In this document: one piece after another, positions 15,858 through 25,022 of the stretch
Numbering within the stretch: position 1 is the first letter of the stretch
Layout: each line of letters begins with the position of its first letter
Assembly (NCBI GenBank): GCA_965243695.1
Contig: CBDEWC010000039.1
Location: 62,001 to 126,000, forward strand
DNA from: JAKVCB01 sp965243695
GTDB taxonomy: Bacteria > Planctomycetota > Planctomycetia > Pirellulales > Lacipirellulaceae
Direction: 5' to 3'
DNA: 64,000 nt
Made by a program: the position numbers and the translations under genes
Notes under the pieces: generated by a model
Databases searched by the model: none
Told to the model about the DNA's origin: nothing
Seen by the model: the letters and a program-made list of their open reading frames with translations, nothing else

Positions 15858-18800
15858 GTGGAGTTCGAGATGGTCATCTGTAAAGTCTGCATTTTTCAAT
15901 TTTGGCTAACGGTACTTATTGCCAGCTGCGCCATCGCAGCCGACTGCCCGATGTGGCGCTACGATGCTTCCCGCAGCGGAGCTATCTCCGAGTCACTGCC
16001 TGCAGATCTTCAGCGGTCGTGGACCCGCGATCTTGGGCCAAACCACATTGCCTGGTCGGAAGATGTGCGTCTTCAATTCGATGCCTGTTATCAGCCGATT
16101 GTGGTTGGCCAAACGATGTTCGTAGCTTCGTCCCGCAATGACACGGTTGGGGCTTTCGACACGCGCACCGGTGAGGCTAAGTGGCAGTTTTTTGCCGACG
16201 GTCCCATCCGGCTGGCTCCGGTTGCGCATGCTGGCCGAATTTATTTTGGTGCGGACGACGGATTTTTTTATTGTATTGATGCAAACAACGGCCAGCTCAT
16301 CTGGAAAGCAGATGTTGCGATGGAAGCGCGTCGCGTATTGGGCAACGAGAGATTAATTTCCTTGTGGCCCGTGCGAGGTGGGGCAGTTTTGGTCGGGAAC
16401 CAAATGTTTTTCACCGTCGGAGTTTGGCCATTCGAAGGCCTTCAGACATACCAGTTTACGGTTTCGGATACAGGAAATCAGGTACCCGAGTTTCAAACCA
16501 GTGTTCCCAATTCTCTTTCCCCCCAGGGATACCTGGTTGCCAGTGATGGCAAACTGTTTTTCCCTGGTGGACGTGCGAAAGCAGGGTCGATGCAAACAGG
16601 TCGTCCGGTAAGTCTTGATTATGATGCACCGGGCCAGACCGATTGGCATGTGGCTGCGTCGGGCCCTTTGCTTTTTCATGGTGGGCGTATCTACGACAAC
16701 CGGGCCCGCCAGACTTACAACCTAGAGGCACCTCGTCCTGTGGCCGCGGAGGGCTGGATTTATACCGCCCGGGCTCTTGAAAACGAGCAGGGTGAAGTCG
16801 TCAGTTACAAAATCTTCGGGATTAACAGCAATCAAGGCGAGGACCGTCGACCCACCGAGGGGGAAAGCCAAGCGGTCGATCGGGGCAACCTTTTGCCGGC
16901 ATGGGAATACGTGCTCGAACTCGATCCCGCCTCAGAGAACGGCGAATTTGCGCTGGGAGTGAAGGCAGGTTCCCGTCTCTATGGTTATCTCGGATCGACG
17001 ATTTTTGCCCTCGAATTGCCGTCTGAAGAGGACAGCGCACGGCTTGCCTGGACGAAGGTAATCGACGGCACGCCCGGCTCCCTGCTGGCGGCCGACGATC
17101 GACTTTATGTGGTCACCAAAGAAGGAAAGATTAACTGCTTTGCCAAGCGGCCAGGTCCATCCCAAAGTTGGTCAGTGGCTCAAGCCAACCTGCCACAGCC
17201 AGCCGATACCACAAAAAATACCGTGGCCGGTTGGATAGAGGCGACAGACTGCTCGACCGGCTATGGCTTGATCCTGGGGATTGGTTCGCCGGAACTGGTC
17301 AACGCGCTGCTTCAAGAGACGGAACTTCGCTTGATTGTGATCGATCCCGATCCGGCGAAGGTTGAGCAGTTGCGCCGCTATTACGACGCGGCAGGATTGT
17401 ATGGAATACGGATCAGCGCAATTGCGGCAGATCCGCTTGAAATCTCTTTGCCTCCGTATCTTGCCAAGTTGATGGTTGTCCAACAGCCCGAAGTGATCCT
17501 GGGAAGCAATCCGCAGGGAGGCTATCACCAGCTTTATCAGGTATTACGACCCTACGGTGGGGCGCTGGCATTACACCAGTCAGATGGTCGGCGGGTTGAG
17601 CTTGTGCGACAGGTTGCCCGTCAGCAACTGGCCAATTCAGAAGTGAGCGCCCAGGGAGAATGGACCATGGTGCAGCGCCAAGGCGCATTGCCAGGCGCTG
17701 CAGACTGGACCCATGAATATTCCGACCCAAGCAACACGCTGATGTCTCAGGACCAGCTTGTGAGGGCGCCGCTGGGAATCCTCTGGTTTGGTGGCCCCGC
17801 ATCGAGGGGCGAGCATTTTTACAACAGGCATTCCTGGCCTCCCAGCTTAAAGGTCTCACAGGGTCGGATGTTTATACAAGGTCCGGAGCGGCTGACCTGT
17901 GTCGATATCTATACGGGTCGCCTCATCTGGTCAAAAGAGTTAGTCGCCGGAGGCGGTGCAGGACGACGTGGTACTTTCTTCGAGGTTGAGAAGCCAGGTT
18001 ATCATTATGCGGTTGGCGATGGTGGACTTTACCTTGTTTCCAACAATCGGTGTGTCTGGTTAGATCCTGCCACGGGTCACCAATTGGGAGAATTCAAACT
18101 GCCCGAACCCAATGACCAATGGGGAGATGTGCGCATTTGGAAAAACCTCTTGTTGACGACCGTTTTCCGCACCACCGGTGACGGAGAGAGTCAGCCACAG
18201 TTGATTCTGGCCCTGGACCGCACAACCGGGCAGGTGGTTTGGGCGCGCGAGGCCCAGTCTGCTGCTCCATTGGTTGCCTTGGGTGAGGATACGCTTTTCT
18301 ATTTCGATGGCTTGATGCACGGATTTTATGATGCCTGGGGTCGAAAGGGCGAGGTCCCCGAGGCTGAGCCTGCCAGGTATCTTGTTGCGTTGGATGCTGC
18401 CACGGGAAACCAGAAATGGCTCAACACGATTGATCGCGTGGTCACCTGGCTTTCCTACTCCAAGGAGCATGAGCTTTTGATCGCGTCGAACAAGGCGGGT
18501 ATGGATGCGGTTAGTGGCGCGACAGGTGAAACCTACTGGACCAAAGAGAACGAAGCGCCCGGTTTTGGGGGGCATCCGGAGAATGTCTGGGATAAGGTGA
18601 TTTTGCGTGACAACTGGGTCATTGATCAGCGGGGGCCCGGTTTGGCGTACGACATTCACAGCGGAGAGCCGATCACGCGGAGCCATCCTGTTTCGGGCGA
18701 ACCTGTTCCGTGGGAGTTCACCAAGACGGGCCATCACTGCAATTACGCAATTTCAAGTCCCCATTTGCTCACTTTTCGCGCCGGTACCGCAGGTTTCTTT

Positions 18801-19523
18801 GATATTGAGAGTGGCGGCACCGGGCGACTGGAAGGTTTTCGGTCGGGTTGTCGCAACAGTTTGATTCCAGCTGGAGGAGTTCTCAACGCTCCCAACTATG
18901 CGCATGGTTGCAGTTGTAGTTACAACTTGTTTACTTCGTTGGCACTGGTCCACGTGCCCGAAAACGATTTCTGGTCGTACAACGCATTCGAAGCGCCGGC
19001 CGGAACGGTCAAGCGTTTAGGTATCAATCTTGGTGCTCCCGGGCACCGGCAGGATGATCAGGGCACACTGTGGCTCAATTATCCGGATACGCACGAACCG
19101 TTTAACGGTGAGCCATCAATCGCGGCGGACGTGCAAGTTGTCGGGGAATCGGCTCGCTGGTTTCAATTGCCGACGCAACAAATTGAGGGCGCGCGTTTGC
19201 CGTGGGTTGCCGCCTCGGGTGTCGAAGGCATGTCGTCGCTCGTTGTTAATCTTCCAGGTGACGCCAAAGAAAAAGTGTTTGAAGTGACGCTGATCTTTGT
19301 CGAGCCTGATCCTCGCCAGGCAGGTCAGCGGAGCTTCGATATTGCCTTGCAGGGAAAAGAGGTCAAGCAGTCCATCGATATTGCAGAGGCGGCAGGCGGC
19401 GCACAAAAAACGTTGGTTCTGCCTGTCGGTAAAGTGAAACTTACAGATCAGTTGGTGATTGGGTTCACTCCGCAAAAGGGACAACCCTTGATTTGTGGAG
19501 TTCAGCTGGTCGCTGATGAATGA
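15858..19523 (+). CDS. Exported PQQ-type beta-propeller protein with inserted Rossmann/methyltransferase-like domain and malectin-like tail
   Basis: 1221 residues. A signal peptide (FWLTVLIASCAIAA) follows either GTG 15858 or ATG 15870. PQQ-like propeller blades with D-x-x-T/N-G-x-x-x-W cores (DTRTGEAKWQF, DANNGQLIWKA) cover about 70-430 and again 620-1040 (DIYTGRLIWSKEL, DAATGNQKWLN). Between them, about 460-605, is a Rossmann-like block: GYGLILGIGSPELVNALL, then an acidic strand end (LIVIDPDP) and LPPYLAKLMVVQ, resembling a SAM methyltransferase fold. The last 150 residues look malectin/CBM-like. A Cys cluster (HGCSCSY) lies near 1010. Convergent with the next gene, 3 bp apart. The function is unknown, and a SAM-dependent role outside the cytoplasm would be unexpected. 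Confidence 0.85.
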   Translation: MEFEMVICKVCIFQFWLTVLIASCAIAADCPMWRYDASRSGAISESLPADLQRSWTRDLGPNHIAWSEDVRLQFDACYQPIVVGQTMFVASSRNDTVGAFDTRTGEAKWQFFADGPIRLAPVAHAGRIYFGADDGFFYCIDANNGQLIWKADVAMEARRVLGNERLISLWPVRGGAVLVGNQMFFTVGVWPFEGLQTYQFTVSDTGNQVPEFQTSVPNSLSPQGYLVASDGKLFFPGGRAKAGSMQTGRPVSLDYDAPGQTDWHVAASGPLLFHGGRIYDNRARQTYNLEAPRPVAAEGWIYTARALENEQGEVVSYKIFGINSNQGEDRRPTEGESQAVDRGNLLPAWEYVLELDPASENGEFALGVKAGSRLYGYLGSTIFALELPSEEDSARLAWTKVIDGTPGSLLAADDRLYVVTKEGKINCFAKRPGPSQSWSVAQANLPQPADTTKNTVAGWIEATDCSTGYGLILGIGSPELVNALLQETELRLIVIDPDPAKVEQLRRYYDAAGLYGIRISAIAADPLEISLPPYLAKLMVVQQPEVILGSNPQGGYHQLYQVLRPYGGALALHQSDGRRVELVRQVARQQLANSEVSAQGEWTMVQRQGALPGAADWTHEYSDPSNTLMSQDQLVRAPLGILWFGGPASRGEHFYNRHSWPPSLKVSQGRMFIQGPERLTCVDIYTGRLIWSKELVAGGGAGRRGTFFEVEKPGYHYAVGDGGLYLVSNNRCVWLDPATGHQLGEFKLPEPNDQWGDVRIWKNLLLTTVFRTTGDGESQPQLILALDRTTGQVVWAREAQSAAPLVALGEDTLFYFDGLMHGFYDAWGRKGEVPEAEPARYLVALDAATGNQKWLNTIDRVVTWLSYSKEHELLIASNKAGMDAVSGATGETYWTKENEAPGFGGHPENVWDKVILRDNWVIDQRGPGLAYDIHSGEPITRSHPVSGEPVPWEFTKTGHHCNYAISSPHLLTFRAGTAGFFDIESGGTGRLEGFRSGCRNSLIPAGGVLNAPNYAHGCSCSYNLFTSLALVHVPENDFWSYNAFEAPAGTVKRLGINLGAPGHRQDDQGTLWLNYPDTHEPFNGEPSIAADVQVVGESARWFQLPTQQIEGARLPWVAASGVEGMSSLVVNLPGDAKEKVFEVTLIFVEPDPRQAGQRSFDIALQGKEVKQSIDIAEAAGGAQKTLVLPVGKVKLTDQLVIGFTPQKGQPLICGVQLVADE

Positions 19524-19526
19524 GCT

Positions 19527-22500
19527 TTACCAGCAGCGACTTCTGACGGAGATTCCGCTCAGCGCGATCCACAGGCCCACAAGCAGGCTGGCCGGTTCAG
19601 GAACAGCAGCCGTATTTCCGGTGCCAGTGGCGCCAAAATTGTTTTTCCACACCAGGTAATCGAACTGGCCGACGGGGCCTGTCGCGCTGGGGTCGCGATT
19701 CGGTAGTGTCGTCGTTCCGAGTTGATTGCGCCACACGGTGTAGTCGGCTGCATCGATAATGCCGTCACCGTTGTAATCGCCGGGCAGGACAGGTGGGCCA
19801 GTTACCGTCGACTCCAGCAGCAACTCTCCGGAGCTAAAGACCAGTTTGAAGTTTTCTCCGTCGGGTCCCCCCAGGACGATACCGCGATTAGCAATGCTTA
19901 CTGCTTGTACAACAGAGAACTGCTCGCCGAAGTCGGGATAGTAATCGTCGGTGAGTGTGATCGCCAGGGTTCCGTCGAGATACGCATTCTCGCCGACCTG
20001 CAGCGCGTCAAATTGAGTGGCAGAGGTACCGCCGATCTCGATCTCCAGCGCACTGCCGGATCCCATCGTGAAATCGCCGGTAACGGACAATTGTCCGATC
20101 CCATGACCAGGTGCAACCGTTGCGGCACTGGTGAGAAGGTCTCCATTGATCACCCCATCGCCCCCTAAGAAGCCGTCGTTGTGTTGGAAGGTGCCGCTTT
20201 GGGTGGTGGTGTCAGAGTCGAGATACAAACGTCCCGCACCTGACTTGGTGACGGTTTGGTTCTCAAAGTCAAAGGTACCTTCAAGTGTCAGTTCGGCTCC
20301 AGTGGCGATGTCGATGGTGGTTGTTGCTGCGGCGGCGACCGGCGCGGTCCAGGTGTGGTTCCCACCGGTGACCGTCAGCTGGGTGGACCCGGTATCGGCA
20401 GCGAGTGTCAATTTTTGGCTGCCTCCAAGACGGTAGGAACTCGACCCATCGAGGGTCAGTTCCCGCACGGTGACTGGGGATTCCATTGTCACGGTGGTGA
20501 CCGACGACCCGGCACCGGTCAGCACAACCGTGTTGTCATCACCGTTGGGAACACCTGCAGGGGACCAACTGGCCGAGTTGTGCCAGCTTCCGCTGGACCC
20601 GGCCCATTGGAAATCCGTTGGCAGTGGCATGGCCGTCGACTCGAGCAGCAACTCTCCTGAGCTGTAGACCAGTTTAAATTTTTCTCCGTCGGGTCCCCCC
20701 AGGACGATACCACGATTGGCAATGCTTACCGCCTGTACAACAGAAAACCGCTCGCCGAAGTCGGGATAGTAATCGTCGGTGAGTGTGACTTCTAGGGTGC
20801 CGTCGAGGTAGACGTTGTGGCCTACCTGCATCGCGTCAAATTGACTGGTAGAGGTACCGCCGATTTCGATTTCCAGCGCACTGCCGGATCCCATCGTGAA
20901 ATCGCCGGTAACGGACAATTGCCCGATGCCGTGACCAGGTGCAACCGTTGCGCTACTTGTGACCAGGTCTCCGTTGACCACGCCATCGCCACCCAGGTAG
21001 CCGCCGGTATGTTGGAAGGTACCGCTTTGGGTGGTGGTGTTGGAGTCGAGATACAAATGTCCCGCACCTGACTTGGTGACGGTTTGGTTCTCAAAGTCAA
21101 AGGTACCTTCGAGTGTCAGTTCGGCTCCAGTGGCGATGTCGATGGTGGTGGATCTGTCGGTAGCGACCGGGGCCGTCCAGTTGTGGCTTCCTCCGGTGAC
21201 CGTGAGCGCGGCAAACCCGGTATCAGCATCAAAGGTGAGCGTTCTGTTGCCTCCAAGCCGGTAGGAACTCGACCCGTCGAGGTTGATCTCCCGCACAGTT
21301 GCCGGGGAGTTCATTGTTACCGTGGTGACCGACGACCCGGCACCGGTCAGCACAACCGTGTTGTCATCACCGTTGGGAACACCTGCAGGCGTCCAACTGG
21401 CTGAGTTGTGCCAGTTGCCGCTGGACCCAGCCCACTGGAAATCAGTCGGCAGTGGCATGGCCGTCGACTCGAGCAGCAATTCTCCGGAGCTGTAGACCAG
21501 TTTGAACTTGTCTCCGTCAGGTCCCCCCAGGACGACACCGCTATTGGCGATGCTTGTCGCTTGCAAGATAGAAAACCGCTCGCCGAGGTCGGGATAGTAA
21601 TCGTCGGTGAGCGCGACCGCCAGGGTTCCGTTGAGGTACGCATTCTCGCCGACCTGCAGCGTGTCGAATTGGCTGGCAGAGGTGCCACCGATCTCGATTT
21701 CTAGCGCACTGCCCGATCCCATCGTGAAATCACCGGTAACGGACAATTGCCCGATGCCATGACCGGGAGTGACTGTTGCGGCAGCCAGGGTCAGGTCGCC
21801 ATTGAGGGCGCCATTGCCTCCTAAAAAACCGTTGTTGTGTTGGAAGGTACCGAACGTGGTTGTGGTTTCGGAGTCAAGATACAGATGTCCCGAACCTGAT
21901 TTAGTGACGGTCTGGTTCAAAAAGTCGAAGGTGCCTTCGAGTGTCAGTTCGGCGCCGGTGGCGATGTCGATGGTGGTAGATGTTGTAATGGCGACTGGGG
22001 CTGTCCAGTTGTGGTTTCCACCGGTGACCGTCAGGCTGGCAGCGCCGGTATTGGCAGCGAGTGTCAATTTATGGGTGCCTCCAAGCCGGTAGGAACTCGA
22101 CCCATCGAGGGTGATCTCCCGGACGGTTGCTGGGAAGTTCATCACCACAGTGGTGGCCGACGGCCCGACGCCGGTGAACACGACCGTGTGGTCATCACCG
22201 TTGGGAATACCTGAGGGGGACCAACTGGCTGAGTTATGCCAGTTGCCGCTGGATAAGGTGTTCCACTGAAAATCAGTTGCCGGTGGACCGACCGAGACAA
22301 CCTCTGCATCGGTCGCGTATTGCAGGATCCAATCGTTGATAGGTGCCGAACGGATGTAAACGCCACCCGTGTCGTATTTTCCAATAACATCACCGCCACC
22401 TCCGCCCGACCAGGCCTGGCTCATGACACCCGCTATGGCATAGGTGCCCTCGACATTCAGCAAGACAGCCCCTCCGCTGTCGCCCTGGGCACCTCCTCCT

Positions 22501-23063
22501 TCGAGCGGCTGGGCACCTGCCGAGGGCTTGCGGAACCAGGTTAACAGTTTATTGTTTCCCCAACCCCAGGCATCGCCATTGGCGTAGACATAGGTTTCGG
22601 CGGCGCGGCGGGTACCCCCGGTGCCCCCTTGTTGTCCGCTGTTTCCAGTTCCCGTATTTCCCGCCCCAAGCACAATGGCTTCTTGTCCGTTTTCGATGCC
22701 AAAATCAAGGTCATAAAGGGGAACCGGGTGGATCCCGGTGAGGGGGCTTGAAAGTTTTCCGACACCAATATCTCCCCAACTGGAATGGTGATGTTGTTCG
22801 ACAATGCTCCTGGTCCCGGCCGCTGTTGAAAAGGAGATGTTTCCACTGAGCACATGGCCGGCGGTGAGAATCCAATTGGGGGAGATGAGAGTGCCGCTGC
22901 CGATCCACCCGCTGCCAGAGATGAGGCCACCCTGGGGATGGGTCGAGTTGGCCAGGTGGGTGTAGGACGAATCGGGCGTATCGTGGCGAATCGTGATCGC
23001 CGATCCCGGCTGGACCGCAAGGATAAATACGATAAAAAACCCTGTGATGATCTGTCGCACCAT
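19527..23063 (-). CDS. Secreted trypsin-like serine protease with three repeat modules, dockerin-like loop and PEP-CTERM tail
   Basis: About 1178 residues from ATG 23063 (an in-frame TTG lies 6 bp upstream). After a signal peptide (GFFIVFILAVQPGSA) comes an S1 protease domain: His in TAGHVL (about 71), Asp in GDIGVGKL (about 100) and Ser in AQGDSGGAV (about 198). Then three near-identical modules of about 276 residues, each starting FQW-x-x-x-SSG-x-WHNSASW-type and holding glycine-rich beta-helix-like sequence such as GHGIGQLSVTGDFTMGSGSA. A Ca-binding dockerin-like loop (GDYNGDGIIDAADYTVW) and a PEP-CTERM sorting signal (VPEPASLL, hydrophobic stretch, basic end) follow. The product is probably processed and retained at the surface or in the matrix. 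Confidence 0.87.
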   Translation of the reverse strand: MVRQIITGFFIVFILAVQPGSAITIRHDTPDSSYTHLANSTHPQGGLISGSGWIGSGTLISPNWILTAGHVLSGNISFSTAAGTRSIVEQHHHSSWGDIGVGKLSSPLTGIHPVPLYDLDFGIENGQEAIVLGAGNTGTGNSGQQGGTGGTRRAAETYVYANGDAWGWGNNKLLTWFRKPSAGAQPLEGGGAQGDSGGAVLLNVEGTYAIAGVMSQAWSGGGGGDVIGKYDTGGVYIRSAPINDWILQYATDAEVVSVGPPATDFQWNTLSSGNWHNSASWSPSGIPNGDDHTVVFTGVGPSATTVVMNFPATVREITLDGSSSYRLGGTHKLTLAANTGAASLTVTGGNHNWTAPVAITTSTTIDIATGAELTLEGTFDFLNQTVTKSGSGHLYLDSETTTTFGTFQHNNGFLGGNGALNGDLTLAAATVTPGHGIGQLSVTGDFTMGSGSALEIEIGGTSASQFDTLQVGENAYLNGTLAVALTDDYYPDLGERFSILQATSIANSGVVLGGPDGDKFKLVYSSGELLLESTAMPLPTDFQWAGSSGNWHNSASWTPAGVPNGDDNTVVLTGAGSSVTTVTMNSPATVREINLDGSSSYRLGGNRTLTFDADTGFAALTVTGGSHNWTAPVATDRSTTIDIATGAELTLEGTFDFENQTVTKSGAGHLYLDSNTTTQSGTFQHTGGYLGGDGVVNGDLVTSSATVAPGHGIGQLSVTGDFTMGSGSALEIEIGGTSTSQFDAMQVGHNVYLDGTLEVTLTDDYYPDFGERFSVVQAVSIANRGIVLGGPDGEKFKLVYSSGELLLESTAMPLPTDFQWAGSSGSWHNSASWSPAGVPNGDDNTVVLTGAGSSVTTVTMESPVTVRELTLDGSSSYRLGGSQKLTLAADTGSTQLTVTGGNHTWTAPVAAAATTTIDIATGAELTLEGTFDFENQTVTKSGAGRLYLDSDTTTQSGTFQHNDGFLGGDGVINGDLLTSAATVAPGHGIGQLSVTGDFTMGSGSALEIEIGGTSATQFDALQVGENAYLDGTLAITLTDDYYPDFGEQFSVVQAVSIANRGIVLGGPDGENFKLVFSSGELLLESTVTGPPVLPGDYNGDGIIDAADYTVWRNQLGTTTLPNRDPSATGPVGQFDYLVWKNNFGATGTGNTAAVPEPASLLVGLWIALSGISVRSRCW
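19807..22276 (-). repeat. Three tandem 828-bp coding repeats
   Basis: Equivalent bases recur at 19807, 20635 and 21463, a period of exactly 828 bp (276 codons), so the frame is kept. The three units are highly similar at DNA level with scattered changes. They form the bulk of the protease gene. Each unit encodes a glycine/threonine-rich module of autotransporter-like beta-helix appearance. The right-hand boundary near 22276 is approximate. Confidence 0.85.
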
Positions 23064-23077
23064 CAGCAATCCGCGGT

Positions 23078-23134
23078 TCTACTCTGTTTCTATGGTCTAC
23101 TCTGTTTCTACTTCTACGGTCTACTCTGTTTCTA
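23078..23134. repeat. 15-mer repeated three times upstream of the protease gene
   Basis: TCTACTCTGTTTCTA occurs perfectly at 23078-23092, 23096-23110 and 23120-23134, with partial copies (TTTCTACGG) just after. It begins 15 bp upstream of the protease start codon, in its leader/promoter region. On the transcript strand it is purine rich. The rest of the 23064-23390 gap shows no gene. Confidence 0.85.
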
Positions 23135-23390
23135 CGGGAAGTTTCTACGGAAAAAGTTTTCCGCCGAAAAATAGTTCCAAATCCATTCTACTTCAAAAAG
23201 GTTTCTCCCTGGGGAAAAAAATGGCAACCTTGCAGTCGATCAGACTGGTGGTACCACCCGTTTGGAACGCTGCCATGCGACCCTGGCCGCTGCGGAGACC
23301 CGTCGCTAGAATTCCAAGGAGGGTAACCATAACTGGGCCGATCATCGCGGGTTGAATCAGGCCAAATCTCTCGACAAAAGTGAGTACGTT

Positions 23391-24824
23391 GTGACTGAGT
23401 TGCGTGTTGGAATTGTTGGCTTTGATATCACTCCTGAAATTCATCCCGAATATGGTGCCTGGGGTACGACACCCCAAATGACCAAGGTCGACAAGCCGTT
23501 GTTGGCACGGTGTATCGTTTTGGACGACGGCGCTCAACGCATCGTCTGGTTCGGGTCGGATTTGTGTGGCAACCCAGTCCATGAAACAGATCGGTTCCGG
23601 GACGAAGTTGCCGAAGCGCTGGATATGCCACGGCAACAGGTGATATGGTCGACCAGCCAGACCCATTCAAGCCCGACCATTCCCGGTTCAGGGATGCCTG
23701 GCGGTTCGAGCATTACCACTCGCGGAACGTATAGCACGGAATACTGTGATTCGCAGTTTCGCAACCTCATGGTTTCCTACCAGGAAGCAGCGAGGGAGGC
23801 CATCAAGCGTTTGCAGCCGGCAAATGTTTTTGTAGGCAAGGGGCACTGCGATTCGATGAGTTACAACACGCGCTTCCCGATGCCTGGTGGCGGTGTAAAA
23901 TTCAGCCGCAATTATGCGGAGGGTTTGCAAGGGGGCAAGTATTTCGATCCGACCATTGGCCTGATGCGATTTGAAGACAAGCAGGGCCATCCACTGGGTG
24001 CAATTTTCAATTTCTGCTGCCACCCTGCCACGATGATCAATGATGTGATGGTTTCACCCGATTGGGTGGGGACGGCGCGCGAACATATCGAGGAGGTCAT
24101 TGCCGGTGCTCCAGCGATGTATGTGCAGGGTTTTTGTGGCGATGTGAATTGTTACCACATCTTTGGGACACCGGACCAGGCGCGGCATAGCGGTGACAAA
24201 CTCGGCAAAGCGGCCGCTCAAGCGATGGCCCTTTCGATTCCGGCTCGCTCCCTGCCACTTTGTTCCAGTTGGAAGACGATCGATTTGGCTTGTCGACCCA
24301 TGTATAGCCGTAGAGAGATCCAGCAGAATATTGACCGACGTGAGAGTTTCATCGAAGACCTTCGACACGATCCTGAGGCGACCTGGTTTTGCGGAGTAAA
24401 TTATCCTGAAAATTTCCCTGTGGAAGATAAGATCAAGGGTGTGAGTCTCCAAATCGGCTATTTCAAAGAAGCGCTTCGCCTATTGGAAGCAGCTGAGCCA
24501 GTCCGGACGACGCTCCAGTTGCCGATAGGTGGCATTCGTATTGGAGACGTGGTAGCAGCCATTTCAGCGGGAGAAAATTTTACGCAAACCGGACGCCAAC
24601 TCCGTGAACGATCTCCTTTTGTCCATACGCTTGTCTGCGGAGATACCAACGGCCTGTTCGGTTATATCGGTGACGATCGGGAAATAGATCGAGGCGGTTA
24701 TGAAACCGATTCTTTTTGGACGATTATGTTTTTCGATGGATTCCGCCTGCCGCTGGCCAAGGGAACCGTTCCCAAAATCTTGGGTGCGTTTGACGAAATT
24801 TTTCAGGAGTTGGCCACCCCTTAA
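23391..24824 (+). CDS. Neutral/alkaline ceramidase-like protein
   Basis: About 477 residues from GTG 23391. An open frame also begins at TTG 23352, and neither start has a convincing ribosome site. It resembles the N-terminal catalytic domain of neutral ceramidases. The first strand is RVGIVGFDITPEIHPEYGAWG, then ARCIVLDDGAQRIVWFGSDLCG, STSQTHSSPT with a Zn-ligand-like His, NFCCHPATM and GFCGDVNCYH. Classical neutral ceramidases have a further C-terminal immunoglobulin-like domain that is missing here, and no signal peptide is obvious, so this may be a cytoplasmic amidohydrolase relative. It is divergent from the protease gene. The stop codon lies inside an 18-bp tandem duplication. Confidence 0.75.
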   Translation: MTELRVGIVGFDITPEIHPEYGAWGTTPQMTKVDKPLLARCIVLDDGAQRIVWFGSDLCGNPVHETDRFRDEVAEALDMPRQQVIWSTSQTHSSPTIPGSGMPGGSSITTRGTYSTEYCDSQFRNLMVSYQEAAREAIKRLQPANVFVGKGHCDSMSYNTRFPMPGGGVKFSRNYAEGLQGGKYFDPTIGLMRFEDKQGHPLGAIFNFCCHPATMINDVMVSPDWVGTAREHIEEVIAGAPAMYVQGFCGDVNCYHIFGTPDQARHSGDKLGKAAAQAMALSIPARSLPLCSSWKTIDLACRPMYSRREIQQNIDRRESFIEDLRHDPEATWFCGVNYPENFPVEDKIKGVSLQIGYFKEALRLLEAAEPVRTTLQLPIGGIRIGDVVAAISAGENFTQTGRQLRERSPFVHTLVCGDTNGLFGYIGDDREIDRGGYETDSFWTIMFFDGFRLPLAKGTVPKILGAFDEIFQELATP

Positions 24825-24849
24825 CAAATTACCACCCCTTAACAAATTA
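24814..24849. repeat. 18-bp perfect tandem duplication across a stop codon
   Basis: CCACCCCTTAACAAATTA occurs at 24814-24831 and again immediately at 24832-24849. The first copy carries the last codons and the TAA of the ceramidase-like gene; the second is non-coding. Confidence 0.9.
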
Positions 24850-25022
24850 TAAGTATCGGGCAATTTCCAGGTTTCGTTTTAGCCCAGCGGATTGGTTTCA
24901 CCACGGGCCACGCGGTGAATTGTCTCGACACGCGTTTTAAGCGCTTCTTCCAACAGAAAGGTTGGCTCAGCGATGCACAGAAACTTGGTATCTGTCACCA
25001 ACGAGTTGCTTCCTGTTGCTGA

